Of a stretch of DNA of 64,000 nt, positions 1 through 10,219 are shown one piece after another. Both the position numbers and the translations under genes were made by a program. Each line of letters begins with the position of its first letter. The first letter of the stretch is position 1. The notes beneath the pieces are model-generated. The model worked only from the letters and a program-made list of their open reading frames with translations, made no database searches and was not told the origin of the DNA. Origin of the DNA: Xylaria sp. FL1777. Taxonomy: Eukaryota > Ascomycota > Sordariomycetes > Xylariales > Xylariaceae. The stretch is taken from the NCBI GenBank assembly GCA_022578965.1, contig MU400543.1:62001-126000 (forward strand), written 5' to 3'.

Positions 1-732
1 AAACAGTTCTCATTAGAAGATTTCCCAGAGTATCTGGCACCGAATTCATGGCCGCCAAAGGAAATGCTACCGGGATTCAGACCTGTCATGGAACAAATGT
101 GTACCCTGATCATCGACACGGCCGTCCTCGTCGCCCGAGCCTGCGACAAGTTCGCCGAAAAGGAAATACCCGGGTACCCGACTGCGTATCTGGAGAATGT
201 AGTCAAGTCCTCGTCGACGACAAAGGCCAGGCTTCTGCATTATTATCCTATGCCAGATGATGCTTTAGCGAAAGGCATGGAAGAGGACAACTGGTGCGCA
301 GCGCACAAAGACCACGGATGCCTGACTGGCCTGACTTCGGCCATGTTCGTGGACGAGTTAAAGACGAACGTGAAATTGCCCATTCTTGAAGGTAACGAGT
401 TGCCGGAGACACTGCCTACACTAGAAGAGTTGTCTACATCGCCTGATCCTCAGTCTGGTTTGTGGATCAAGGACAGGAAGGGCATCCCCGTGCAGGTCAA
501 AATCCCCAGGGACTGCATCGCATTTCAGACGGGCGAGACGTTGGAGCGAATCACCAATGGCAAGTTCAAGGCCGTAGAGCATTCGGTCAGAGGAGCCTAT
601 GCCAGAGGGGTTGCGCGGAACACATTGGCCGTCTTCACGCAGCCAAACTTGGAAGATGAGGTTGACCTTGATCAGCACATCAATTTTGGCGAATTCGCAA
701 GGGGCATCATAGCGAGAAACACAGTTGGATGA
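1..732 (+). CDS. 2-oxoglutarate/Fe(II)-dependent oxygenase family protein (IPNS-like fold), 5' truncated by window
   Basis: The frame is open from base 1, so the start lies upstream of the window; 243 codons remain before the TGA. It carries the iron-binding signature of the isopenicillin N synthase/2OG-dioxygenase superfamily: an H-x-D pair at fragment residues 102 and 104 (in AAHKDHGCLTGL) and a distal His at residue 194 (AVEHSV), followed twelve residues later by an Arg (ARNTLAVF) in the place of the usual R-x-S co-substrate motif. R-N-T instead of R-x-S is a mild deviation. Such enzymes hydroxylate or desaturate small molecules; the substrate cannot be told. No biosynthetic neighbours are visible downstream, so a cluster role is not supported from this side. 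Confidence 0.8.
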   Translation, partial: KQFSLEDFPEYLAPNSWPPKEMLPGFRPVMEQMCTLIIDTAVLVARACDKFAEKEIPGYPTAYLENVVKSSSTTKARLLHYYPMPDDALAKGMEEDNWCAAHKDHGCLTGLTSAMFVDELKTNVKLPILEGNELPETLPTLEELSTSPDPQSGLWIKDRKGIPVQVKIPRDCIAFQTGETLERITNGKFKAVEHSVRGAYARGVARNTLAVFTQPNLEDEVDLDQHINFGEFARGIIARNTVG

Positions 733-1344
733 GAGCGTAACGAAATGCAAATAGAGAGTTTTATGCGAATCAGAACAGGTACTTAGGCTGTCACTGACAA
801 ATACATAGGGATTTCTAATCTCTCTGTTATGCTACAGTACCATGTATTTGCGGTCGTTGATTTATTTATATATAGCCTTGCGAGATAGCGCGCGCAGCAT
901 CCCAAATCACAGAGCAGTTGACCCCACCACATTCATGTGGTGTTGCAGATGTCAAATCACTTGCATATGGCGCAGATGGCGTCACTCGAGTTTCATACAC
1001 AGTTCATGCCGACAAGCTACCCAACTGTACAATTTGTATTTGTTGTTCCTGCACCTTTCTCAGCATCCCGCGGGGCTGCCACGTACATAACGTCAGAGAG
1101 TCTCACCCCTCTTCAACATCAACATCCTCCTCCTCCTTTTCTTTCCCCTCACCGTAGGTACTTATTGAGCTAAATAAATTCTTCGTTCATCCTACCTTGA
1201 AACCTAAGCATCATCTACCAACCTCTGCAAATCAGAAGAACAATAAATTAATTTACCTGACTGACCACTTCCCATATTCACCGCCGTTTAGACACAATAA
1301 ACCATTAGTCTACCTCTCCCCCAGCTAGGTAATCTACTTACAAA

Positions 1345-1995
1345 ATGGCCCTCACCCCGAAATTCGCCGGTCACAAGCTGGCCTTCTCGCCGCCCGTCAC
1401 CACCGGCGCTGTGGCCCCAACCCTACACACTCTAGAGCTCTTCCTCGACTACGTCTGTCCGTACTCGGCCAAACAGTTCAACACCATCTACAATGTCGTG
1501 GCGCCCTTGATCCGCTCCAACCCAAAATGGGCTTCCAACGTGCAGTTCATCTTCCGCCAGCAGATCCAGCCCTGGCACCCATCGTCGACCCTCACCCACG
1601 AGGCTGCCGTCGCCGTCTTGCAGGCCGCGCCCGAGAAGTTCTGGGCCTTCAGCGACGTGTTGTTCAAGGACCAGCAGTCCTACTTCGACGTCAACGTCGT
1701 CAACGAGACTCGCAACCAGACGTACCGTCGCCTCGCCCAGCTTGCCGCCAGCGTGGGCGTAGATGAGGCCGCTGTCTACGACCGTCTTGCCATCCCCGAC
1801 AAGCCCGCCGCTGACGGAAGCCTGAATGTCGGGAATAAGGTCACCACGGACCTCAAGGTCTTGGTCAAGACGGCTAGACTCGTGGGTGTCCATGTGAGTC
1901 CTACCGTCATTTTCGACGGTGTGGTTGCCAATGATATAAGCTCTGGTTGGACCAAGGAGCAGTGGGAGGAATGGTTGACCAAAAACATCATTTAA
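1345..1995 (+). CDS. DsbA-like thioredoxin-fold protein (CPYS type)
   Basis: This is a single-exon gene of 216 residues with an ATG following a pyrimidine- and A-rich leader. The active-site position is C-P-Y-S (Cys38), so the resolving cysteine is Ser: a monothiol version of the thioredoxin CxxC motif. A cis-Pro loop (HVSPTVIFDG) sits near residue 190, as expected for the DsbA/2-hydroxychromene isomerase-like fold with its helical insertion between. No signal peptide is seen, so it is probably cytosolic. Fungal proteins of this type are annotated only as thioredoxin-like fold or DSBA family. The missing second Cys argues against a dithiol oxidase and makes a glutathione-dependent or non-redox role possible; that is inference. 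Confidence 0.8.
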   Translation: MALTPKFAGHKLAFSPPVTTGAVAPTLHTLELFLDYVCPYSAKQFNTIYNVVAPLIRSNPKWASNVQFIFRQQIQPWHPSSTLTHEAAVAVLQAAPEKFWAFSDVLFKDQQSYFDVNVVNETRNQTYRRLAQLAASVGVDEAAVYDRLAIPDKPAADGSLNVGNKVTTDLKVLVKTARLVGVHVSPTVIFDGVVANDISSGWTKEQWEEWLTKNII

Positions 1996-2452
1996 TAAAA
2001 GCAATAGCTGAGGCTCAAACGACTAAATTGAGATTAGTACCAAAAAAGAAAAAAAAATTGTAAATCGTATATATTTGCCCTTGCAATGGAGTGTTAACTT
2101 GGAAACGGAGTTTGAGCGTCGCAAGGATCCTTAATAGCTATTTAATTGTTATGATACCTATGCCTAAATGCTTAGAAACGGCAATTGAGGGACGAAAGAG
2201 TTGTTCGGTACCGAATTATGTGTTCCAAACGTATTAAATGTAACTATGTGAATTGTCCCCAGGCTTTCCAGATACATCACGGCCAACCAGCCGGCCAGCT
2301 GCCATCAGCTGAGAGACGCGAATATCGCGTTCGTCATTCTGCAGCGATTTAGGATCCGACGAACAAGCTTCAAAGCTTCACTTCGTTAATGATATTGTTG
2401 GGGCTCAACCTTGCACGACAATCCCAGGTCAATTCAGCGAGCCGACGGGAAT

Positions 2453-3384
2453 ATGATGCTCATCAGACCATCCAATCTAGCTCGGTTTAATCTCGTGGCA
2501 CGCCGCCACATTGTTGCTTCGGGGACCGCGCATGTCCGTCTGTTCGTAAGAGCCAACACGCAGCCCCTGCGCTCGTTGAGATTCAAAACAACATCGACGA
2601 AAACAGCCGGCCCCGAGGTTTCTGCGAAATATCGTACGATGATCTGTGTTGCTGAATTGTGTTCGTGTATATCGCTCACCACATGTTGTTAGCAATCCCT
2701 CCCACGGTGTGCGTCTACCATGCCGGCACATTCAAAGTCCTCTTTCTGGCCTCTCTGAAGTTTTCCGCTCTACTCACCTCCGCCATCTATGGCCTGGTCA
2801 TCGTTCCAATGTACTATAAGCAGGAGGGGCTGTCCAAGCACGTGGTAACCAGTCAGTTCAACTCTTTTCATTCCGATTCCTCGTCGCTATTGTTGTTTCT
2901 ATCGTTGGTTCATCTACGCATGACCAACGACCCTACCCTAGCGTCTCTGTAATCCTGGTCTCATCCAATACTCACACACCTCTTAGCCGCCATCTCTGGC
3001 TTGTTCCCGGTGTTATTTGTAACGTATACCACCTCACCTATTGTCACCTTCATCAGCGTGCGAGCGCCCCCCTTCGCGCGCCAGTCCAAAGCCATGATGA
3101 CGAAGTTCCTTGTGAACATACCAATGCAGGCTGAGTTGATAATCACGACCATGAATCTCTTCGGCAAGCCACGGACTAGCTTCGTCAAGCTTTCCGAGCT
3201 GGTGCCCGTGAGCAGACGGTTTGGCATCGTGCAAATGGCCAGGGACACAACTGCCGAGAATGCGGCGAGGAAATGGTACATGTCCCGTCCCGTTAGCGAG
3301 TTCTCTGTCCAACAGCGAAATAAATCAAAAATCGGCTGGGGTTGGCACGTGCTGTGGGATCAAGCCATCGCTAAACAGCGATAG
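2453..3384 (+). CDS. Probable mitochondrial inner-membrane protein, TMEM70/TMEM186-like
   Basis: I model three exons: 2453-2633, 2693-2851 and 2987-3384. Intron 1 has donor GTACGA and acceptor TTGTTAG (59 bp); intron 2 has donor GTCAGT and acceptor CTCTTAG (135 bp). Phases match and give 245 residues. The N-terminus is rich in Arg, Ala and Ser with almost no acidic residues, like a mitochondrial presequence. Two hydrophobic stretches follow (around FKVLFLASLKFSALLTSAIYG and AISGLFPVLFVTY), separated by a short charged loop, then a basic C-terminal domain. A paired-TM hairpin after a presequence resembles the TMEM70/186/223 group of respiratory-complex assembly factors. The family assignment is inferred from layout, not from a diagnostic motif. 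Confidence 0.5.
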
Positions 3385-5985
3385 CTTTCTCGAGCAGCAG
3401 ATGAGGCCGCTGAAGGGTTAGAAGTTGCCAGCAAAACCGATGCGGCACTGGTCCTTCGAAGATATGTATGTTTCTCGTAGCTGTAAAAGGTGAACGGACT
3501 AACTAGGCTATGATATGATTATGGTGGCCAAGTAAAAGACTCATTATACTCACTACCTCTACCGGTACTACGTGCAAAAGTCTTAAGCTATGGTGAACAT
3601 CTCTATTATATATCAAAGCTTAGATTACCTACAACGATACCGGCCATGTATGCTGAGCAAAGCTACAGAATGGCTACAAGGTGTTCAGGGGCAACGGCCA
3701 CGGCCATGGCTGTAGAGTGACGATTTCTATAGTCATCATATAAATCAGCCTAGTCCTAGTAGCTTACCCCATACTAGTACTGCGGCTCTGCATCAATTCA
3801 GCATACAACATATGCCAATCAGCAGTAGCACTCTCCAAGTCCCGTTCCCTCATGCTAAACGCGACCTCCTGGGCCTTTCACTCTATTGGTACCTAAAATA
3901 TAACATGGAGAATTCCTACATAGTGCTCCTGGGGAATTTCCAGTGGAGTACAACAGGGTATCACGTAGAATATTGCATGGAAGGTTTACGCGACCTAGAA
4001 AGTCTACACGAAGGTCATACGCCGAACGGAGGTTGTACGCGCTATATGATGTGGAACGGGGTGTCGGTCCTGAATACAGACTGTCCCAGTTTTCGAACAG
4101 CCAGCTATCTAGCCCTCACTTAGAACTGTAGCCACGATAGCCTCCGTAACTGCTATAGCATTGTATAGATAGACTCAAAATTCTAACTTCGTGAATAGAA
4201 AGCTTCTGAGTGGCTATACGGACTTTGGCACCATAAAAAATTGCCGCTCGCTTGGGTCTGTCCCCAAGCTCTTGTTAGATGGAGGGATTGGCAAGGTGGG
4301 ATGAAAAAAGAAGTAAATGTTATAAACGAATCTAAATAGTCGATGGGAGCTATAGGAGTATAGGAGAATCAAAGCTACGCCTAGAAATTGAGAGATGAAT
4401 GCTCTCGGATCCTCCTTCAAAACTCGTCATCTCTGGAGTACCTTCACGGTTTAGACATGGTAACGGCTCAAAAAACTAAAGAATGTCAGATCCCCTGCCC
4501 GACAATACAATGGATTCTCAAGTGATAAGATTTAAGAGTAAACGTGCGCCACGACCGGCACCTGGACTCACGACGGATAAATCTGGTTCGATATGGGAAT
4601 AGATAGCCACTACAGCGGGCAATGGTCAAGACTTCGAATATAGATGCTGGCCCTCTTTAGAGCTTCCTTGAAGACATGCAGACAACGCACAGAAGCAAAC
4701 TTTCGAGCCCCGAAAAGATCCGGATGACTATATAGATGAGCCATCGTAGGTAGGAGACGGTGGGAATAGGTTGTAGTTAGTAGCTCGTGACCATCGCCCT
4801 AGAGTGGCTTGCCACTCGCAGCCGAGCCTCTCTTCAAGTGCTCTTGACGCTTGGAGGGCCTACCTGCAAGTGCTCTTGACGCTTGGAGGGCTTCTCTTCA
4901 AGTGCTCTTGACGCTTGAAAGGCCACCAGAGCTGTAGAGCTCCATCTTAAGGGACTCCTTGATGAGTCAGATCACCATGATCAGTATGTCTAGTTGGCAT
5001 AGACAGGCTACCGACTCTATGGAGGCGTCCAGAGGTGGATGAGGATGGCCGACAAGCGACCACAGTTGGAAAAGAGGAGAGGGGGGCCTGGGGGGGGAGG
5101 AGGTGATTTATACCTGCTCGGACGGCGGTGACAGGCAGAGAGCCTCACACTCGAGGTGAGGGGGTAGTGGTGGTGATGGCCAGCGCAAGCTTTTGCAATG
5201 GTATTACGGCGTCTTGCCGTGCCCGACGAGGCATTGCCATTCCATGCCATGGAACAGGTAACACGACATACAGGCAGGGACACGCAAACCAGCAACTCAC
5301 CACAACAAGCCCCTTGGCTGTCTCAGGAGCTAACATGCGGCATAGTTTCGGGATGCGCTTGTCTCCCAAAGGGAAAGCCAGCCAGAAGCTTCGAAATTGG
5401 CCGGTGACAGAGGCCCAAGAAACCGGGGTCTCAGAGGGAGGATGCGGCATATAGCTAGCTTCCAAGCGTGTGACATGGGAAGCTATGCGACCCCTTATAA
5501 TTATAGCAAAGTCCTGGTTCTGGTATACATTCACGTTTCGACTGTCCTAGCTTTTGTTCAGAGCTCCGGCCAGGGACGTTATTCGCTTGGGCAGGCTATG
5601 TATAGTGCACGGCCTAGGTACTTCAATCGGAGTCGCCAGCCTACCTCAATTTATCTACGTTTTACCCGTTGAGGTAGTATCTAGGGTATGACGTCATTTT
5701 TTTTTTTCCTCTCTTTCAGCCGAGGGCCAATGATAAGATAGATGGCGTATAGGTACTAGTTTAGGTTAGGTTAGATCTTTTTGCGCGATATCGCTCACCT
5801 TGACCCTCTCTTACTCTGCCGCCGCTCTCACCCGCCGCTGACACAATGCCTCATAATAAGAGACACCACCCTACCTCCCACCCTGCGCTCGTAATCGGGG
5901 GATGCATCATGTGCTCCGACGTGGTCGCTGCTACTTCACCCCTCCTCCTACGTTGATCAGAGCAAAGACTCTAGCTTGGCGCGCA
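3385..5985. other. 2.6 kb intergenic region without a supportable gene
   Basis: Short open stretches occur on both strands (for example 3812-4123 plus and 5145-5534 minus), but none has a convincing start, splice structure or recognisable domain. The region holds a three-copy tandem repeat (4829-4924), a G-rich tract near 5080-5100 and a T-run near 5698-5708. The last few hundred bases should be the promoter of the downstream folylpolyglutamate synthase gene. Confidence 0.6.
4829..4924. repeat. Three-copy tandem repeat, about 31-32 bp unit
   Basis: The core CAAGTGCTCTTGACGCTTG is repeated three times head to tail, each copy followed by GAGGGC or AAAGGC and separated by a short pyrimidine-rich spacer. 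The first two cores are identical through GGAGGGC; the third differs at its 3' end. It lies in non-coding DNA. No function is evident. Confidence 0.85.
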
Positions 5986-7591
5986 ATGGCAACCCAGGCG
6001 AGCCGTCGAACCTACAATGTACGGCAGCGCTTCCCATCCCTCGCCCGTCTCTTCTCTCGTCGCCGCTGAGCGAGAGCATGCAATTGAATGAACCCCCCTA
6101 ATCACTTGCTAGGACGCCATCGACGCTCTCAATACCCTCCAGACGCCCTATGCCATCGTAGAAGCCCGCCGCAAGGCTGGCATCCGTCCTGATGCCACCT
6201 CCATCGCCGAGATGCACGTCTACCTGCGGCGCATCGGGTATTCTTCCTCCGACCTAGACCGCCTCAACATCTTACACGTAGCCGGAACCAAGGGAAAGGG
6301 TAGCACATGCGCATTCACCGCCTCCATCCTCGCCCACTACCAGCGCGCACACGTCCTACCACACAAGCTCGGCCTCTTCACGAGCCCACACCTCATCGCT
6401 GTCCGGGAGCGCATTCGCATTGACGGTGCGCCCGTCAGCGAAGAGCTCTTCGCACGATACTTCTTCGAGGTGTGGGATCGATTGGGTGACGCCGAGAACC
6501 GTGAGGGTCCCATGACCATAGATGAGCGGCTCGGTGTTCCCGCGCCTCCGCGCCCCATCTACGCTCGTTACCTAACGCTTATGAGCTATCATGTCTTCCT
6601 GCAGGAGGGCGTGGACGTCGCTGTCTATGAGACGGGCATTGGTGGCGAGTACGACGCGACCAACATTGTCGAACGACCACTTGCCAGCGGCATCAGCACC
6701 CTCGGAATCGACCACGTCTTCGCCCTCGGTGGCACAATAGAGGAAATCGCCTGGCACAAGGCAGGCATCATGAAACCGGGAAGCGCCGCTTTCACGGTTG
6801 AGCAACTCCCTGAGGCTGCTCAAGTGCTGCAGGAAAGGGCCGATGCCAAGGGGGTGTCACTAAAGGTCTTGGATATTGACCCCAGGCTCACAGGTATTAA
6901 TATTCGGCCGGATGCGCTCTTCCAGAAGAAGAACGCGAGTCTCGGAATTGCACTAGCCGAAACTGCGCTACAGAAGCTTAATTCCAATTTCAAGCCCAAC
7001 TCGTCAACCTTGCCCAGGGAATTCGTCGACGGCCTAGAGCAGGTTGTGTGGCGCGGTCGCTGCGAAGTGAAAATCGAGGGCCCGATTGTCTGGCACATAG
7101 ACGGAGCGCATACCGTGGATAGTCTCAAAATGGCAACCAAGTGGTTCGCAGGCGAGTGCCGCACAAAGCCGGGACCAAAGGCCCTAATCTTCAACCAGCA
7201 GGGCCGCGAAGAGGCCGTGCAGTTTCTCGAAGGCATGATAATGGCCCTGAAGACTCATGGCCAAGGTACCAATGACGCCTTTGAGCACGTAGTCTTCTGC
7301 ACAAATGTCACGCATGCTAAGACGGGCTACAAACGTGATTTTGTCAACCACCAGTACGATCCAGAGGCTGTCAAGGCTCTCACGGCACAGCGTGGGTTTG
7401 CCGAGAAGTGGTCGGCTCTTGACCCCAAGGCTAATATTGCCGTCGTACCGACCATCGAGGACGCCATCAACCATGTGCGTGGTCTAGGTGCGTCCGCGAG
7501 CGACGAACAGGCGGTGCAGGCACTCATCACAGGAAGTCTGCATCTTGTTGGAGGAGCATTAGCTATATTGGAGGGTGCCGATGCGCTATGA
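5986..7591 (+). CDS. Folylpolyglutamate synthase, copy 1 (canonical form)
   Basis: The enzyme adds glutamate to folates using ATP (Mur ligase superfamily). I place the start in a small first exon, 5986-6018 (MATQASRRTYN), joined by a 94 bp intron (GTACGG...TGCTAG) to exon 2, 6113-7591, giving 503 residues. The junction reads RTYN-DAIDALNTLQ, which matches the conserved N-terminus of fungal and yeast FPGS. The P-loop GTKGKGS is at residues 69-75. TSPHL, VRERI and IDGAPVS follow, then GIGGEYDATN, LGIDH and WHKAGI, which are Mur-ligase ATP- and folate-site signatures. The C-terminal domain has WRGRCEV and DGAHT. There is no presequence, so a cytosolic location is likely. A second, divergent copy follows 0.6 kb downstream in the same orientation. 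Confidence 0.93.
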
Positions 7592-8168
7592 GGTGGCCAA
7601 TACGATTCATCTGATTGAACAGATATAATCCGTCCGATGATCAACAGTCATCCATATATATAAGCATCTGGGTTATATAAGAAAGGTAGGTAAAAACCCA
7701 TAATGGCAGGCAGGTTTGTGCATTCAACTGGGGAGTCGGGTAGGTAGAGGTAGACAGGTTAGATACCCTACAAGATCTGCATCGGTTCAACCCCAGATCT
7801 TTTTTTGCAATGAGTAGTTTTTATTAAAGCAAGATAGTAGTCTTGAAACGTCTATATCATTACCCTTATCTTGTTTAAGAGTGAGTAGATCCAAGATCAT
7901 TAACACTGTTGATGGATTTTTACGCGCGATATTCTTGGTTAATAAGGTCCACACATGGATTAATGATTTATAGACACCACAGACCATCTCTCTCTTCCTT
8001 TCGTTCACTATCTTTCACAATTTATAGCATCTAATACTCAGGCTGAGGCTTGGTAGATTGGTACAATCCGCATAAGTCTCCTTCTATTGCTTCCAGCTAC
8101 TCTTCCGTATTACTATAACGATGATATGACACGTTACCGAAGACTGAGTACGGCGTACTAATGAGCTT
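7592..8168. other. Intergenic region between the two FPGS genes
   Basis: This stretch is AT-rich and contains no coding signal. It must hold the 3' end of copy 1 and the promoter of copy 2. A T-run lies at 7800-7806. No clear regulatory motif was recognised. Confidence 0.6.
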
Positions 8169-10043
8169 ATGGCCACTTTTATTCGTCGCACTTGGAGCCC
8201 ATCACACATCAGCTCCTGGTTAAGAACAGGAACATTCCATTCACGCAACAACAGCCGCCACAGGCTTCTTCTTATCAATTGTTCGGGCCGCGACTCGCGG
8301 CACTCATCGACCATGGCCCGCACGTATGAATCAGCGCTCTCGCATCTGGCGGCGCTGCAATCCAACCGCGCCATCACATCTCTCTTCAGCCCTCCCGCCA
8401 TTCCCGCGTCTTCCACCTCAACGGGCCCGGCACAAGATCTCAATGCCCTAGCCATCCCGGAGATGCTGGCCTGGCTGCAGCGTGCGGGTCTATCCCAGGA
8501 TGACATCGCCGCCAAGCTCCGCTGCATCCACGTCGCCGGCACCAAGGGCAAAGGCTCGGTCTGCGCATACCTCACGGCGCTTCTCGCGCGCGGCGACGAA
8601 GAAACCCGCGGTGTCGTGGGCAAAGTGGGCACGTATACGTCGCCGCACCTCGTATCAGTGCGCGAGCGCATCGCCATCGACGGGGCCCCGATCTCGCGGG
8701 ACCTGTTCGCACGGTACTTCTTCGAGGTCTGGGACGCGTGCACGGAGGCGGCGCGGGCAGAACTCGCCACTCGACGCGCAGGGACCGCAGGAAAACCACA
8801 AGGTGATGATGGTCCTACGGGAGAAGACAGGAATGGAGAGGAGATATCAGAGGAACAGCTTCAGGGCCCCACTACGAAACCTTTCTACTTCCGCTTCCTG
8901 ACGATAGTGGCGCTGCGCGCGTTCCTGGGCGAGGGCGTGCGCAGCGCCGTCATCGAGTGTGGGATCGGCGGCGAGTACGACTCTACGAACGTGCTACCTC
9001 CCGCATCGGTGACGGCCTCCGTGGTGACGCAGCTGGGTATCGACCACGTAGGCATGCTTGGAAGAACCCTCCCCGAGATTGCTTGGCACAAGGCGGGCGT
9101 GTGCAAGCCCCAGCGGAAATGCTTTACCAGAAGGCTCGAGGGAAAGGGGACGACGGAGGCAGCGGCAATTGCGAAAAAGACTATGCAGGTGTTGCGACAG
9201 CGAGCCCAAGAGAAGGGCGCCACGCTCGTCGAGCTCGAGGACGCAGACGTCGAGAGATGGGGCGGTATCAAGGCTAGTGAAGAGGGGCAGGGAAGTCTTG
9301 AGGGCGATTTTCAGAAATACAACCAAGCGCTTGCTGTCGGTGCTGCGCGCGAGCATGTGCGTATCCTCGCAAGAGAATCCTCAAATGCTGCTACTAGTGA
9401 AGAAGAGCAGACGACAGGCACGACCACACATGAGAGGCTAGACGGCATATCACCATCGTTCACCTCGACGCTACAGTACGCACGGTTAAGGGGCCGCTGC
9501 GAGACGTGCGAGGATAAGCACGCGCCCATTACATGGCTCATCGACGGTGCGCACACGGCTGAGAGCTTAACGGAAGTTGCCCGGTGGTTTTCTAGCAAGA
9601 TAGTAGACCAAGGCACGTCCAAAGCAAGGACAGTCCTACTCTTCAACCAGCAAGACCGAGATGCCGCGATACTCGTAAGTGGGCTGTTAAAGGACATCAA
9701 GGCCAGCGCTCCTAGCTCGATGGATCAGGGAGAAGGACGGTTATTCGCACATGCGATCTTCACGCGAAACGATTTGGAGCCCCGCGTTCTACCGAGTAGT
9801 ACCGGTGAAGAAATAGAGCCCGAACGCGACCTCTCTGTCCAGAGAGCAGCGGCCGAAGCTCTGCGCACCATTTCCCCGGCCATGTTGACGCGTGTCCTGG
9901 ATAATGTCGCGGACGCTGTGGCTGAAGCTAGGAATTTCGCGATCCATAACAACGACGGCGAACGAACGACAGTCCTTGTTACAGGCTCACTACATCTCGT
10001 GGGGGCTTTGTTGCGCACGTTAGAGCCGGATACAGAGGATTGA
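8169..10043 (+). CDS. Folylpolyglutamate synthase, copy 2 (N-terminally extended paralogue)
   Basis: This is a single exon of 624 residues. The P-loop GTKGKGS is at residues 124-130, followed by TSPHLVSVRERI, GIGGEYDSTN, LGIDH and WHKAGV, so all core FPGS motifs are kept; the C-terminal domain keeps GRCET and IDGAHTAES. Compared with the upstream copy it has about 48 extra N-terminal residues rich in Arg, Ser and His without acidic residues until residue 41, like a mitochondrial presequence. A second ATG at 8313 (MARTYESALSHL) aligns with the normal cytosolic start. It also carries a hydrophilic insertion near residues 200-235. The two starts could yield mitochondrial and cytosolic isoforms, as known for mammalian FPGS; here that is inference. 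The tandem arrangement suggests an old duplication because sequence identity outside motifs is low. Confidence 0.9.
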   Translation: MATFIRRTWSPSHISSWLRTGTFHSRNNSRHRLLLINCSGRDSRHSSTMARTYESALSHLAALQSNRAITSLFSPPAIPASSTSTGPAQDLNALAIPEMLAWLQRAGLSQDDIAAKLRCIHVAGTKGKGSVCAYLTALLARGDEETRGVVGKVGTYTSPHLVSVRERIAIDGAPISRDLFARYFFEVWDACTEAARAELATRRAGTAGKPQGDDGPTGEDRNGEEISEEQLQGPTTKPFYFRFLTIVALRAFLGEGVRSAVIECGIGGEYDSTNVLPPASVTASVVTQLGIDHVGMLGRTLPEIAWHKAGVCKPQRKCFTRRLEGKGTTEAAAIAKKTMQVLRQRAQEKGATLVELEDADVERWGGIKASEEGQGSLEGDFQKYNQALAVGAAREHVRILARESSNAATSEEEQTTGTTTHERLDGISPSFTSTLQYARLRGRCETCEDKHAPITWLIDGAHTAESLTEVARWFSSKIVDQGTSKARTVLLFNQQDRDAAILVSGLLKDIKASAPSSMDQGEGRLFAHAIFTRNDLEPRVLPSSTGEEIEPERDLSVQRAAAEALRTISPAMLTRVLDNVADAVAEARNFAIHNNDGERTTVLVTGSLHLVGALLRTLEPDTED

Positions 10044-10219
10044 GCTACATCCATGATATCGGAGTTAGAGATAGGGATTTTGTATATAAAGGAGCACTAT
10101 AAGACTTGGAGTGTTGTGTAAATTCAACATGCTGTATAAGATTCAACACAGTCTTTAGCGTTACGGTACCATCTACTATAAAAGAAAAGCGACGAAAAAC
10201 AAAATAAAATTACCTAGAC

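Noticed and set aside
1..732. Biosynthetic gene cluster based on the oxygenase, DUF1772 protein, SDR and NmrA relic
   Set aside because: These genes are tens of kilobases apart and interleaved with housekeeping genes; no core synthase is present.
1432..2004. 190-codon minus-strand ORF opposite the DsbA-like gene
   Set aside because: It is the complement of a GC-rich coding exon with strong codon bias; the plus-strand product has a clear fold and motif.
3812..4131. Overlapping plus-strand ORFs of 103 and 62 codons
   Set aside because: Some stretches look protein-like, but there is no domain, conserved splice site or consistent frame, so no gene was called.
5145..5534. 129-codon minus-strand ORF
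   Set aside because: No recognisable feature; it overlaps plus-strand open frames of equal quality in a G-rich intergenic segment.
8084..8770. 228-codon minus-strand ORF over the start of FPGS copy 2
   Set aside because: It is a shadow of the plus-strand FPGS coding frame, with no domain of its own.
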